Assembly (NCBI GenBank): GCA_003993805.1
Contig: RSEF01000001.1
Span: 212,677,085-212,741,084, forward strand
Length of the DNA: 64,000 nt
Source of the DNA: Himantopus leucocephalus
Taxonomy: Eukaryota > Chordata > Aves > Charadriiformes > Recurvirostridae
Reading direction: 5' to 3'
The notes below the pieces were generated by a model. It ran no database searches. It saw only the letters and a list, made by a program, of their open reading frames with translations, and had not been told where the DNA came from. Below, piece by piece: positions 12,513-23,400 of this stretch; within the stretch, counting starts at the first letter, position 1; the number at the start of each line of letters is the position of its first letter. The position numbers were made by a program, and so were the translations under genes.

Positions 12513-13465
12513 TTAGAAATTTGTACCAGCTCTGCATCCTGGTAATGGAAAGTAAATCCACTGAAACAAATCTGGAAGTGATTCACAAGGCTGTGGGACC
12601 AAATACATGTAAAACTTCACTTCATCAAATACTGCTAGCTGGCAAACACTTGCTATGCTTCTGGTTACTACCATGTATGAACTAGAGTATTTAACAGTGA
12701 ATGCTATAATGCAGCAATGACAATCCTCAAAACTCATTTTCTGCAACACAAGGCAAAGAGCAGCACTGTGGGAAGGAAATCCCAGGCTCACCCCCATGGC
12801 ACATCTTACCAAACTACAACAGCACCAGGATTTGCACGTATACCTGATATAGAGAGATCCATATTGGCCAATATGGAGGAGATTCCCAAGCTCGCTAACC
12901 ATGAACCACTGTTCAGACCTGATTGGAGAACAATCTGTTCTGGCACCCACACCACAAGCCAGGTCAAGTTCGGTGGAGTTAGATGCACCTTTATGCACCT
13001 GTATACATCCATAGTGGAAGAGAAACAAAGCCACCATGCCAACAAGCATGTGGCAGCGTGGTGCGGTGTGGATCCTCCATGCAGGCCAGCTCCTCCTTGG
13101 GTATCTCTGCACCGTTTCCCCTCCTCAGTATCGACACGCCTCGGGGAGCACGGGCACATCTCACTCCACACATGGGTGACACCATTAAGAAGGAATATTG
13201 CAGAAGAATAAAAATAATGCACTTGAGCAGAATTTTGCTGAAAGCACAGACTTGCTTGGAGTCCAGCCTGCTCACATATCAGGATGAATTTGGCCCAGTT
13301 CATATCCTAATGATTATAATGGATACGGCAGTCTTCTTTTCATTAAGGCAGCAGCCAAAAATATTGATTTGTTGTACTTCGCGCTCCTGCTTACCTTCAC
13401 AAATTTCAGGAGAGACAGTGCATAAGGCAATAGAGTTGGTCAGTTTAAAAGTGACAAATTAACTG
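12513..13465. other. Stop-poor stretch open on both strands, containing a 20-bp perfect palindrome
   Basis: Overlapping frames of about 160-200 codons are open on both strands. The longest minus frame (12513-13112) begins at GTG rather than ATG, and the plus frame from the ATG at 12717 runs 164 codons. None shows a recognisable domain, and having several frames open at once argues for base composition or an old repeat rather than a gene. A perfect palindrome sits at 12858-12877. I do not call a product. Confidence 0.35.
12858..12877. repeat. 20-bp perfect palindrome containing back-to-back CCAAT motifs
   Basis: The arm TCCATATTGG is followed immediately by its reverse complement CCAATATGGA. 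The centre ATTGGCCAAT holds two divergent CCAAT boxes and overlapping TTGGC/GCCAA half-sites of the kind bound by NF-Y and NFI. The flanking halves CCATATTGG are one base short of a CArG box. Whether it is bound by anything is unknown. Confidence 0.6.
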
Positions 13466-13611
13466 CGCTGAAAGTAAATAAACAGCTATCTCTTTGTAAA
13501 TTAATTCAATATGTGACTTGAGCTCTTTTCCACAGCTAGAAAGCTGATTCATCATTCAGCAGCATTTAAGTTACCATCAGTTCAATAGCAGAGTATTAAT
13601 GTTGTGTCCTC

Positions 13612-13680
13612 TCTGACACAGCAGGTCAAATTCTGCACTGAGGTTACAACAGCTCAACTTGGAGTAACTCCTGAACCCTC
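13612..13680 (+). repeat. Possible old amniote interspersed repeat
   Basis: The run GGTCAAATTCTGCACTGAGG, then TTACA, then TTGGAGTAACTCC resembles a family common in reptile genomes (ctgattctgcactcacttacaccggtgtaaatcaggagtaactcc). The match is from memory and divergent. A similar piece in opposite orientation lies near 20.03 kb. Confidence 0.3.
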
Positions 13681-13849
13681 AAACCTGCTCTCCACATCGC
13701 CCTGGCTGCAGTTATGCACCCAAGTGTTCTCCAAGTTGGTTTCAAGAAGGCTTAAGGTGAATCTAACGGTTGGGGAAAACAGACAGAAGAAGAAAGCAAG
13801 AGAGTCTTCTGATCTGCTGGATTATGAAGTGTCTTCTGGAATGGTTTAG

Positions 13850-15560
13850 TGAAACAGCACAGGTGACGGGGTTGGTTCATTTTCACAAAAAATACTTGTG
13901 AAAGACAGACAATTATTTGCAACTTGTAAAGTTCTGGGAGCGGTTTGTGGGGTTTATTTTATACCCCCACAGACTAGATTTCAATTCTGGAAAGAAACTA
14001 AGCACGTTTAATGGGGAATATTGAGTACAATTCCTACTCATGTCAAAACATGATTTGTGCTTTATTGAACAGAGACCATAACTTATTATAGGCTATCACC
14101 CCTACTAGACTAGGCACAGAGTAAAAACCCTGGTTAGTTTATTAATGAGCAACACGCACTAACTTACTCCCCCTAACAATTCCTTTCAGCTCAATAGATG
14201 TTGAATCCTGAGATTTTCAGACCAACGCTGCGGCATTTGGCCCAATCTCCCATTGCTTTATAAATAATCTGTTTAGCTGAAGCTTATGTTACTCAATGAG
14301 AAGGCAGGCCAAAATTTTCAAATGCAGGAGCTTAAAATTGAAATTCATATACAACTGCCTAAATAATGTTGCCTGAATGCCTTCAACTACTATTAGCACC
14401 GTAAGATATGCGAGTTCTTAATGTTTCTGGAAATTAGAGCAGGCACCCTCTTAACTTCTGACACTCAAGTTTGATGTTTCTGGACACAAGGTTTTGACTG
14501 TATCATCTGTGCACAGCTGCAGTAGAGAGAATATAGCACAAATAGAATAAAAATATTTTTCGCTGATTATGCTCAGACACGATCCACAGCATTTGTAATG
14601 TCGTCTGTTTTTCATAATGTTCAGTTTAGAAAGTTGACATTTGATTAAACAGTTTGAATTTGCCAAAACATACATTTTAATCTTATGTTTTAATACCACA
14701 TTCTCAATTAAAAGCTTTAGAAAAAGACATACAAAGTCTGCTTAAACCACAGTAAACCCACAGACCTAACACATTTAATATAATTTCTGAAAATGTTGAC
14801 TAATATTTTCTAATTTCCTCACTACTTCTAGTACCACAGCTGCACCATTACTCCCAACAGCCATCAGACATTTAAACAGCCAGCTTGTTAAGTGCTGTAC
14901 TAGATAGCCCTTTATCCTTAGTATTTTCCACATTTTCCAGTAGGATGGTGCAGTAATGAAGTTCAACGTCTTGAAAAATCTTCACTCTACTAATACCGTT
15001 TTCTAACATCAATGTTCATAATACTACCACCACCAAGGGAAAGCTAGCACAGTTGGTTTACAGTTAGCATCTTTCCCTGTATTTCTACCCTTACGCAAGG
15101 ATGCCAATGCCGATGAACACTGTGCTACAAGAAAGCGTCTTACACAGAATGGCATACCATTCCAGACTGCTAACTCCCATGAAAAATTACTCCCACCAAC
15201 AATAAGAACAAGACCACAAATAGGTTTTAGGATGAAATAATTCTTGTTTCTTGCTCCTTATTTCCTTTCATTGGGTTTAACAACACATTCAAGGTCATGA
15301 ATGTTGTGACTCTGTGGAGGTGACCTGAGTAATTTACAACAATCAGCAGATAATACAGTGACTGGAAGCGAGTCATTCCGTAACTATCACTGCTTTCTAA
15401 ATGGAGTCATCACATAGCTGCTGAAAAGGACTGTGTATTATTTCACACCCACAGAGTGAAGAATGTAACCAGGTAATTAAATCATGTCATTGCTGTGCCT
15501 GGGAAATCCTTATTTGTAATTTTAACTTGCCTGTTAAGAACTGAACTTCTTGTTAAGGGT
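13850..15560. other. Unremarkable intronic sequence to the left of the FAT3 exon
   Basis: AT-rich, with no supported exon or repeat. Short open frames here are not conserved-looking and carry no cadherin motifs. Confidence 0.55.
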
Positions 15561-15628
15561 AGAAAATAATTATGCCTAAGCTTTGCTTTTGCAGAAACCT
15601 CTATGAAAGGAAAAGGAAATTAGAAACA

Positions 15629-15637
15629 AAACTCACC
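15629..15637 (-). other. FAT3: Splice donor at the end of the FAT3 first coding exon
   Basis: On the minus strand the coding sequence GAA GAA ACC G is followed by GTGAGT, a near-perfect U1 site, with the exon's last base at 15637. The frame reads through only five more codons before a stop (to 15620), as expected for intron. The junction is phase 1, splitting the Gly codon of the EETG motif. Confidence 0.92.
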
Positions 15638-18600
15638 GGTTTCTTCATCTATGCTAAATCTCCCCAGGCCGCTGCCGTCCCTGATGGAATACTGGATCTC
15701 TCCATCCCTTCCCGAGTCCTCGTCTCGAGCAACAACTTGCAAAACACTTGTACCAATGCGGGAGTTTTCCTTTACAGATCCAATGACAGCAAAGTCAGGA
15801 AAATAGGGGGTATAGAGATTTTCGTTAACATCCACCACTTCAACTTCCACAAAAGAAACAGAAGAGAGAGAAACTGGGCGCCCCTTGTCCTTCGCACGCA
15901 CAGTCAGGTTGTAGAACTGCTGCTTCTCGTAATCAAGCTCTTTGTTCAAGCGGATGGCACCACTCGCTTTGTCTATCTCAAACCGCCCATTGTAATCATT
16001 CACCAGCGAGTAACGGACTTGGCCTCCCAAGCCGAGATCTGGATCATGAGTTTCCAACCAAGCTATGACAGTGCCCACTGGCAGGTCCTCAAGGACCTTC
16101 ACGTTGTAGCTGGATGGTATGAAGGCTGGAGAGCAATCATTGACATCATCCAAAAAGACCTTCAGAGGCACAACGGAAAACTGCTGATGGCCACTCTCTG
16201 CTTTGTCCCTCGCCTCAATCTTCAGTGTATAGTTTGCTTTTGATTCCCGGTCTAGTTGATCAGCCACGTACACCATTCCCGTGGAACTGTTGATGGCAAA
16301 TTGCTGGGTGTCTGTCAGTACTGAGTAAGTCACTTCACCATTGGATCCTAGGTCTTTATCTCTGGCTTCTACTTGGATAATCTCTGTACCAAGACTTGTA
16401 CTTTCTAAAATGTTAACTGAGTAACTGTCCTGTAAAAAAACAGGCTTGTTATCATTTGCATCCTCCACAGTGACAGTCAACAGTCTCCACGCAGATTTCT
16501 GTGGATTGCCTAAATCATAAACTGTAATATTAAGCAGATAGAGCTCTGTTTTCTCACGGTCCAAGGGCATAAGAACATTAAGTACCCCTGTCTCCATGTC
16601 AATGTTGAAGCAACTATCTACATTACCATCAGAAATTGTATAAACTACTCTCCCATTAAAGCCGGAGTCTGCATCATAGGCTTTTATCCTCAGGATGGTG
16701 GCACCAACTGGCAGATCCTCCGAAACCTTTGCATCAGTAGGGAAGGATTTGTCAAAATGTGGTGCCTGCCTGTTCACCGAATAAAAATCGAGAAAACCAT
16801 CTTCCAAATTGAGCTTCACATTTGCTTTTGCCTTTTTGAGTAATTTTTCTGCTAGCTTCTGAGCAACTCTAGTTTCTCTACAGCTAAAAGTTTTTGAAGA
16901 CACTTTCCCATGAACTACCGAAATATTAACAAACATGGCATCAGCGAAGTTCTCTCCATCAGTTGCTGTTATCTTAAGGCCAAAATTGCTGTTCTTTATG
17001 CCAGAATTAATTAGAGACTTTTTAAGTTGCAGGACACCAGAGTCAGGATTTAAATAAAAAATGCCAAGTTCATTTCCAGAGATTATTTTGTACTTCACAA
17101 GCTCTAACTCATCTATATCTATTGCAGAAACAGCAGTGATGTGACCACCAACAGGAAAATCAGATGAAATTACTCCCTGACATGCCACTTTTTCAAAGAG
17201 GGGTTTGTTATCATTGACATTGCCTATGTATATGGTGACATTCACCTCGCTTTCATGGCGGTAGGGAGAACCCCAGTCGGAAGCTCTCACAATGAACCTG
17301 TAGCTTTCTGGTGAGGACTCAAAATCCAGTTCTTCAGATGTGCTGATGACACCTGTAAACTGGTTTATGGTAAATGGTAGTGAGTTCAGACTGGCAATGC
17401 TGTACGTTATATATCCATTTTCTCCCCTATCTTTATCAACTGCTGAAACTGCCAAAACACTAGATCCCACAGGGACACTTTCATTGACGAACGAGCTGTA
17501 GGAAAGCTGCTGGAACTCCGGAGTGTGATCGTTGGCATCTTCTAACCTGACAGTAACCTGTGCTTTCAAATCACCACCTTTGTTCGTATATACTTCTAAT
17601 TCATAGAGGTCCTTCTCAATGATTTTCAAAGGACGAGCAGTAGTAATAAGGCCTGTGTTGGGATTGATCTTAAAAAACTCAGCTTCCTCACTTGGAGATA
17701 ATCTATATTCCACACCCTGTGGCTCAGGCATCAGCTTAACTACCGCAACCACCACACCAGGAGGTGAAAATTCGCTGATCGAAACATCATATGCTTCCTT
17801 TTCAAACTTCATGGGGATACTTTCTTTCTTGGGACTAGCAATGTGTACCAGTTTAACTGCAGAAAATTTCTGAGGAGATCCCTTGTCCTTTGCTTGGAGA
17901 GTCAGGTTACAACCATATGGGAAGCTGTCCCAATCAATAGGCTTTCGTTCTTTGATTTTGTACTCATTCATCCATTTACCTTCTTTAGTCAGAAAGAACT
18001 GTTCTAGTGGATCTCCAGCAACAATAGTAACAGATTCGATTTCTCCATTGGCTCCTTCATCTAGGTCGTCAATGTTAACAACTGCATAGGTAGGCTCCTT
18101 GTCTGATGGGAAGGGAATATGGGTTACTACATTTATCGTTGGGGCATGTTCATTTATACGTTCAATGTGAACATAAAGCTTGGCAGTGCTGCTTACGCCA
18201 TTGTTTCCGTAAAGCTTCATCCCACGGTCCACAGCCAAAATCTCAAGATCATATCTGTTTTTCTCATCATAGTTTAACCGGCCACTTAAGGAGATAACAC
18301 CACTTGTAGGATGAACTGAGAAGAGATCAACTTTGTTTTTGAAGTAATAATAAAATTCACCATTGGACCCAATATCCGCATCTGTTGCGGTCACCTGTGC
18401 AATGCTAGTCCTTAAAGGAGTGCTTTCTGCTATTGTGACAGAGTACGTGGTTGGTGAAAACAAAGGTCTTAAGTCATTCATATCTAAAACCTGGATGTTC
18501 ACTTTTGTCCATGCTTCCAAGTCCTCTCCTCTGACAGACCCTTTCACCATCAATAAATAGTTATCCTGGATTTCCCTGTTCAATATAGCCGAATTCCCAC

Positions 18601-18931
18601 CTTTAGTCCTTATTCTTAGGAAGCAAAAGTCAGCAATGATGACTTCCTCTGCTTTAAAAAAGCCCTCGTCATCGCCAGACACTATCCTGTACTTGATATC
18701 CCATGAAAGATCAGCCAAGGTAATGCCCATCCTCGTTTGACTGTTGACATAGGTCCTGGCTGCCGAATTCTCGTACACCGTAGCATTGTACGTGGAATGT
18801 GTGAAGTGAAAGCCAAGCGGGGCGGTCCCGTGAGCTACCTGGCAAATGGAGGCCAGGAGCTTGACAATCAGAAGGGCAAGGCATGACGGAGGTGGCCGTG
18901 AGCCTGACCAGCGGCCCATATTCACCTCCAT
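15637..18931 (-). CDS. FAT3: FAT3 atypical cadherin, first coding exon (N-terminal 1098 codons plus one base)
   Basis: FAT3 is a giant single-pass atypical cadherin of the Fat family. In the nervous system it acts at the cell surface in neurite and dendrite patterning and planar polarity. Seen here: an uninterrupted 3,295-nt frame. Residues 1-35 form a signal peptide with a hydrophobic core at about 17-33. Cadherin repeats lie near 42-157, 158-266, 267-375, 376-473, 474-579, 580-725, 726-832, 833-937 and 938-1043, and a tenth begins. Calcium-binding linkers include MNDLRP (151-156), DANDHTP (465-471), NVNDNKP (571-577), DANDNKP (824-830) and DVNDCSP (929-935). Linkers after repeats 2, 3 and 6 are degenerate, as in other Fat proteins. 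N-X-S/T sequons occur at 49, 342, 483, 564, 669, 801, 881, 900 and 1008. I chose the ATG at 18931 because it has G at -3 and G at +4 and lies four codons before a second Met (18919), an arrangement I recall for human FAT3. The long run resembling human FAT3 separates it from FAT1 and FAT2. The exon ends in phase 1, inside a Gly codon; the rest of the gene lies outside the window. Confidence 0.97.
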
Positions 18932-18948
18932 CACATCATTCTTTCACC
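18932..18948 (-). promoter_or_regulatory. FAT3: FAT3 5' UTR part of the exon, with a two-codon upstream ORF
   Basis: Seventeen nucleotides lie between the splice acceptor and the chosen start codon. They contain ATG-ATG-TGA, reading 18939 down to 18931, whose stop codon shares its final A with the FAT3 ATG (a TGATG overlap). The upstream ATG has A at -3 and so could be recognised by scanning ribosomes; the main ATG has G at -3 and G at +4. Such overlaps are known to allow reinitiation or to dampen translation. Any effect on FAT3 is inference. Confidence 0.7.
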
Positions 18949-18985
18949 CTGTGACAGAGAAAGAAAACAGGAAATAGTTGATCAA
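18949..18985 (-). other. FAT3: Splice acceptor and polypyrimidine tract upstream of the FAT3 first coding exon
   Basis: Read on the minus strand, a pyrimidine-rich run (TTTCCTGTTTTCTTTCTCTG) is followed by TCACAG and then the exon's first base at 18948. TTGAT- and TCAAC-like branch-point candidates sit about 30-40 nt upstream. This shows that the exon is not the first exon of the transcript, so at least one non-coding exon must lie further right, either in the remaining 45 kb or beyond the window. Confidence 0.85.
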
Positions 18986-19099
18986 GAGATAAAAGCTGTA
19001 CTGTGAAGTGTCATGTCAAAATTACTTCTTAAATTTCTAATTAAAAACAAAATACATGCAATAACTAGTCACTGCATATTTAACAAAACAGAAAGCGAG

Positions 19100-19225
19100 A
19101 ACGCTATATACACACACACAAAAGCACCAGTTTTGGATTACATTTTTCCATGTGTGTGAGCGTGTAATACGTGTGCATGTGCACATACATGCACGTAATA
19201 CATATATATGCATATATATACTTTT
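19100..19225. repeat. Alternating purine-pyrimidine tract (CA/TG/TA) upstream of the FAT3 exon
   Basis: Interrupted runs of CACACA, GTGTGTG, GTGCATGTGCAC and TATATATGCATATATA (a 16-bp perfect palindrome at about 19203-19218) lie 150-280 bp upstream of the acceptor. Alternating purine-pyrimidine DNA can adopt left-handed or cruciform structures. It is otherwise an ordinary degenerate microsatellite. Confidence 0.6.
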
Positions 19226-20025
19226 TTTTAATGTAAAAAACTCTATGAGACCCTACCACATCTATACACACATACATACAGTCCAGAATAATAACCATGG
19301 TGAAAAAAATTAAAAACAGACACACGCATTTGAATAAGTTTATGTAAGAGGATGAACCACACACAGAAACTATTGCTTTTATTTACCAGTAGCTCCAACT
19401 AAGCCTAAACTTGTTCGTTTTCAAAAAACACATTTTTAGTCTCAACATTTGGAAAGGAAACAGTATTTCCATTATGTATGTAGCACTGTGATAGTCAAAT
19501 GTTATCAGTCTTTTTATAGACAGTTAAGAAAGATCACACGGTTGATGAAATTTGAGAAACCAAAAACAAACAGTACATAAAAGTCACTACCCAGCCATTC
19601 CTTTAACTACAGATACCTTCAGAAAAATCAAAATTAAGGAAGAATTATAGCTAATTAAATGCAATTGCATGCACATATACATATGCATACACATACCCAG
19701 ATACAGAGAACAAGCAAAATACAATGAAAAAAAAAAAAAGCCCGATAAAGCTCCCAAGTGAAGACCCAGGTTAGGAAACAGCACAGCTGAGATAGCCCAT
19801 AGGACTTAACTCTTTGCATATGTACCACAATGCATCTGTAATTATGGTCGCCACTTTCCATCAAATACACTGGGTAACATACCCTGAATGAGGCCACAGA
19901 TGAGCACTTTTTGCTGCACATCCAATAAATGCTCCATTCACTGGGTACTGCTGCCATCCCAACTTAAGAAAGGTGACGACCCCCTCCAATCTACTGCCTG
20001 TCCTGCTGCCAATGAGCCACCGCGA
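19226..20025. other. Unique intronic sequence with an A-run
   Basis: A 13-base A-run lies at 19727-19739, and a short alternating CATATACATATGCATA stretch lies near 19675-19695. Nothing else is recognisable. Confidence 0.5.
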
Positions 20026-20029
20026 CCAG

Positions 20030-20120
20030 CAAGAGTGTAAACGCATCCTTGCCTCAGATGGAGTAAATTCCAGCTTACACCACATTTCACTTTGGCAACC
20101 CCAAGCAGAATTTGGCTACA
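20030..20120 (-). repeat. Possible old amniote interspersed repeat, opposite orientation
   Basis: On the minus strand the segment reads CCAAATTCTGCTTGGG, then GGTGTAAGCTGG, then TTTACTCCATCTGAG. This resembles the same caaattctg/ggtgtaa/gagtaactcc family suspected at 13.61 kb. It is divergent and identified from memory only. Confidence 0.3.
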
Positions 20121-20499
20121 AATAAGGCACACAGCTCCATCACCAGCAGTTTGTCTCAATCCAGTCTGTCCCACTCCAGCCACCTCAAAGCAGTGAGAGC
20201 CCTTCCATTGATTTCAGAAGGCTCATTATAAATGTAAGTATTCAAATGCAATTAATAAGCAGCCATTTGGAGAAGATTTGGAGTTCTTCCGTACAGTCCT
20301 CTTGTGGAATAGCCCCAGTGCCTCGCTTTAGGGATCTAAATTGTGAGGTTAAACGGAGACAGGGTGAGAGGAGACACTGGCTGAAGGTTGCTGGAGGGTG
20401 CCAGAGCAGGTGGGAGCCAGGTCCTGTGTATTGCTTCCCACTGAAAGGAGAGGAAAGGAGCCTGAGGAAACTAGGCAGGCTGCGCTTACAGTGAGGCAG

Positions 20500-23400
20500 T
20501 GTGAATAAGCTTCTTTGTTACAGTGTACATTCGCTGCTACTCGTGAAAATCATAAAAAATAATTTTAGAAGGCAATTATTGAAAGACCCACTGCACACAT
20601 ACATTGTTCTCATTGTCATTTAAAAGCTGCTTGAAAACGTAGTTTTCTCCAAGCTAGAATACAGAGCGGAAAAGGATAGGAAAAGTTGTCAATAATGACA
20701 GGGGTTAATTTAAATTTCCAGCATGATTTCAACATCCCCTAGGAGATTTATAAATTATATGCAAGTTTCGGAATATGAATTCATGTTAGTTATCACTTCC
20801 AATATAACTGAATGACTACTGCACTTTTAAGTACTAACGACAATCAATTTATTGCACTGATGTTATAATGTTCACACAAAACACTTAACTTTCTGATCCC
20901 ACAGTCTATATCCCATTGCTTAACACATTAATCAATTTGATCAATTCTCCCCAGTGTTTGTCAAGGCACTCATCTTTCAATACACTTATTTTCACATGCA
21001 GTTCTCCCCCCACTTTGTTTTCTTCTTATTTTATTTTCTGTTATACCAATAAATTAAAAAAAAAAAAAGGAAATTCTTTAAAAAGAAAATAACAATGTAA
21101 GATTGCATCACCTCCTGGACCTGCATTCCCAAGTAACAGGCAAATCCCCACCGAACTACATGTGGCATTTCCTTTTCTGAATATCCCCATTCAACTGTTG
21201 TGCACATATCATATGAGTCCTGCACCTCGTCCCATACAGTTTATACATCAAATATGCACAATTCTCCAATATGCTTCATTTACATGAGGGACCAGGTCTC
21301 CCCGTGCTCTCCCCACACTCAGGTCAATCCCCAGGAGACCCAGGATGGATTTTTTTTTACTACAGCTAGAAAAGATTTTTTTATTGTTGTTGTCATTTCA
21401 CTCACCTAAAAGATGAGAACAGCGGCACCTTATTTTTCAGCTCAGCAAACATTCATCAACCTAATCCACCAGTGTGAAAATAGCAAAAAGTCCCTTATTT
21501 TCATGGGGCTTTATATGATCACTTTGAGTACTGCCACTAAAAGCTGCTGCTTCAGCCTAGCGTGGGAGATGATACTCTCAAGTAGAAAATACAACCAACA
21601 TACGGTATGTTGCCAAGGAAAAGCCAGCCAAGGGGAATGAGAAACTCTAATGAGAGATCCAACTCATAACAAAATAAAGGGCTGTGCTTCTTCTATGATG
21701 TGGCATTATTAAAATACTCAACAGACAAATCACTGTGTTGCTGCCTTTCACCAAGAGCACTTCAGCATCTTCCCTCTATACCGCAATACCAGCTCCTCCC
21801 CGCTGCTAAGACAAAGTGAATTTTTGCTGGCTTATGACGCAGACCAATGTACGTTTCACATGAGCACCCAGACTTTATTTCAATGCAGCTCAGCAGCTTC
21901 CCAGAAGCAGGTCTCTTTGGAGTAATGAAATGACTCGTATTATCCTATTTACCTCTCATTTGATGGTCTAGTTTCTCCTGTCCACACCACAGTTCAGCCT
22001 GAACTGGTTTCTCTCTGTCATTCATGGCCATCAACATCAGGTTTCCAGATCCCACATAATCAGAAATCAGTTTTCTGAGAAATTCATTGCTACCAGCAAA
22101 AGTGATTTAAAACCTTACCTTCAGGTTATCCATACCCAAGGTTACGGACTCTGCCATGACAGACAGGCATCAAAGTAGACATTTACAAAGCTACGTGATT
22201 AGGAGAACCTAATGAAAAAGTTGTCTCTTTCCCAGGCAATACAACATGCCAATCTTACGCTCCCATTCCATTTATCTATTTATTTTTAGAGAAAGACAGG
22301 GCCTAATCTCAAACACACTGCTGTAAATCCAGTCACGTCAATAGTCTACCAAGTTTTAGTGGTTCAGTGCAATCAGGACCAGTCCTGAAACACTAAATTC
22401 CACCTAGAAACAACATATATATAAGTGTGTGTGTCTTTGAATGCATAATTTAGTTTTGTATACATATGTATACGCAAACACACAGTTTGTGTATTTTTAG
22501 GTATAATTTCAAGGTTGGCACTGGAAAAATTGGACCTTCACATCAGGCAGCACTTTTGGAGTTTGATTTCATTTCAGATGTGGTATGCAGAGTTGTAACA
22601 AGCTCCTCATTGAAGTTATTCATCTATCCATATATTTATATGGCCATCATCATTATATTATTTGAAAGTCCCAATGGATGAGCTATTAAACTGCCACTTG
22701 GGCTACCCAAGAATGTTTTATTCATTTACTGAATTCCTTTCTTCTGCGATATTTGTTTTTAAGAGTTCATAATACATACATACTCAACGCACAGGAAATG
22801 TAATGTGATAGGTTACAGAAACAAAGTACAAAGCAACCCACCGTAAATTAAGAGACATTTCTTTAAAGGCACTTCTTGTCAAAAAAATGTTATGGTTTCA
22901 AGTGAAGAGAAAGGTTGTGATTACTTGTGCTTGATTTTGAAATGTTTGGGCAGGAGCTACTTGAAAAAAAAATCCCCTGGTACTGCTCAACATGGTGAGT
23001 CTGAAGAAAAGAAACAGTCCTTAGAGCAGAGAGAAAAAGAAAAAACCTCCCTTTAACCACCCAAGGAGGAGACAAGATGACACAAAGTAGGAGTCCAGCA
23101 TCTTTCCACTCTAGCTCTAGTCTTGAAGCAGGAAGGAATGGACAAATAGAATTGTGTGTGTTGGGTTTTAGTACTCTTTAAAATAAACTTGAACATCAAT
23201 AATTTCACATTCAGTTCTCCACTCAGTCACCTTCCTTCACTCCTTGAACAAAGATCAACTACGTGACCCAAACCTTGTAGAGTAGCTGCAGGGACCTGTA
23301 GGTGGCTGGTGCTCCTTAGAGGAATTGTGAGAGGTATGAGCATCATTCCTTTTTCTCATCTTGGCTCTGGCAACCGCCAGTCTGGGCTGCATCCAAACAT

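Larger units (their letters stand above)
1..15628 (-). other. FAT3: FAT3 intron downstream of the first coding exon (partial)
   Basis: This is AT-rich sequence with no exon I can support on either strand. I looked for the next FAT3 cadherin-coding exon in open minus-strand stretches and found nothing with DxNDN-type motifs. It holds a MIR-like relic (2.95 kb), a CpG-dense patch (5.04 kb), an AT-rich motif cluster (6.07 kb), a CR1 end running into a gap (6.63 kb) and a perfect palindrome in a stop-poor stretch (12.5-13.5 kb). From 6.8 to 12.5 kb I see nothing but unique AT-rich sequence and a T-run at 12317-12347. Confidence 0.8.

Noticed and set aside
12513..13112. 199-codon minus-strand frame
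   Set aside because: It starts at GTG, overlaps other open frames on both strands, and shows no family resemblance.
15572..16243. 223-codon plus-strand open frame over the left part of the FAT3 exon
   Set aside because: It is antisense to the well-supported cadherin coding sequence and has no recognisable domain; a shadow frame.
18932..18934. GTG one codon before the FAT3 ATG as an alternative start
   Set aside because: Vertebrate initiation at GTG is rare, and the ATG at 18931 has a strong context.
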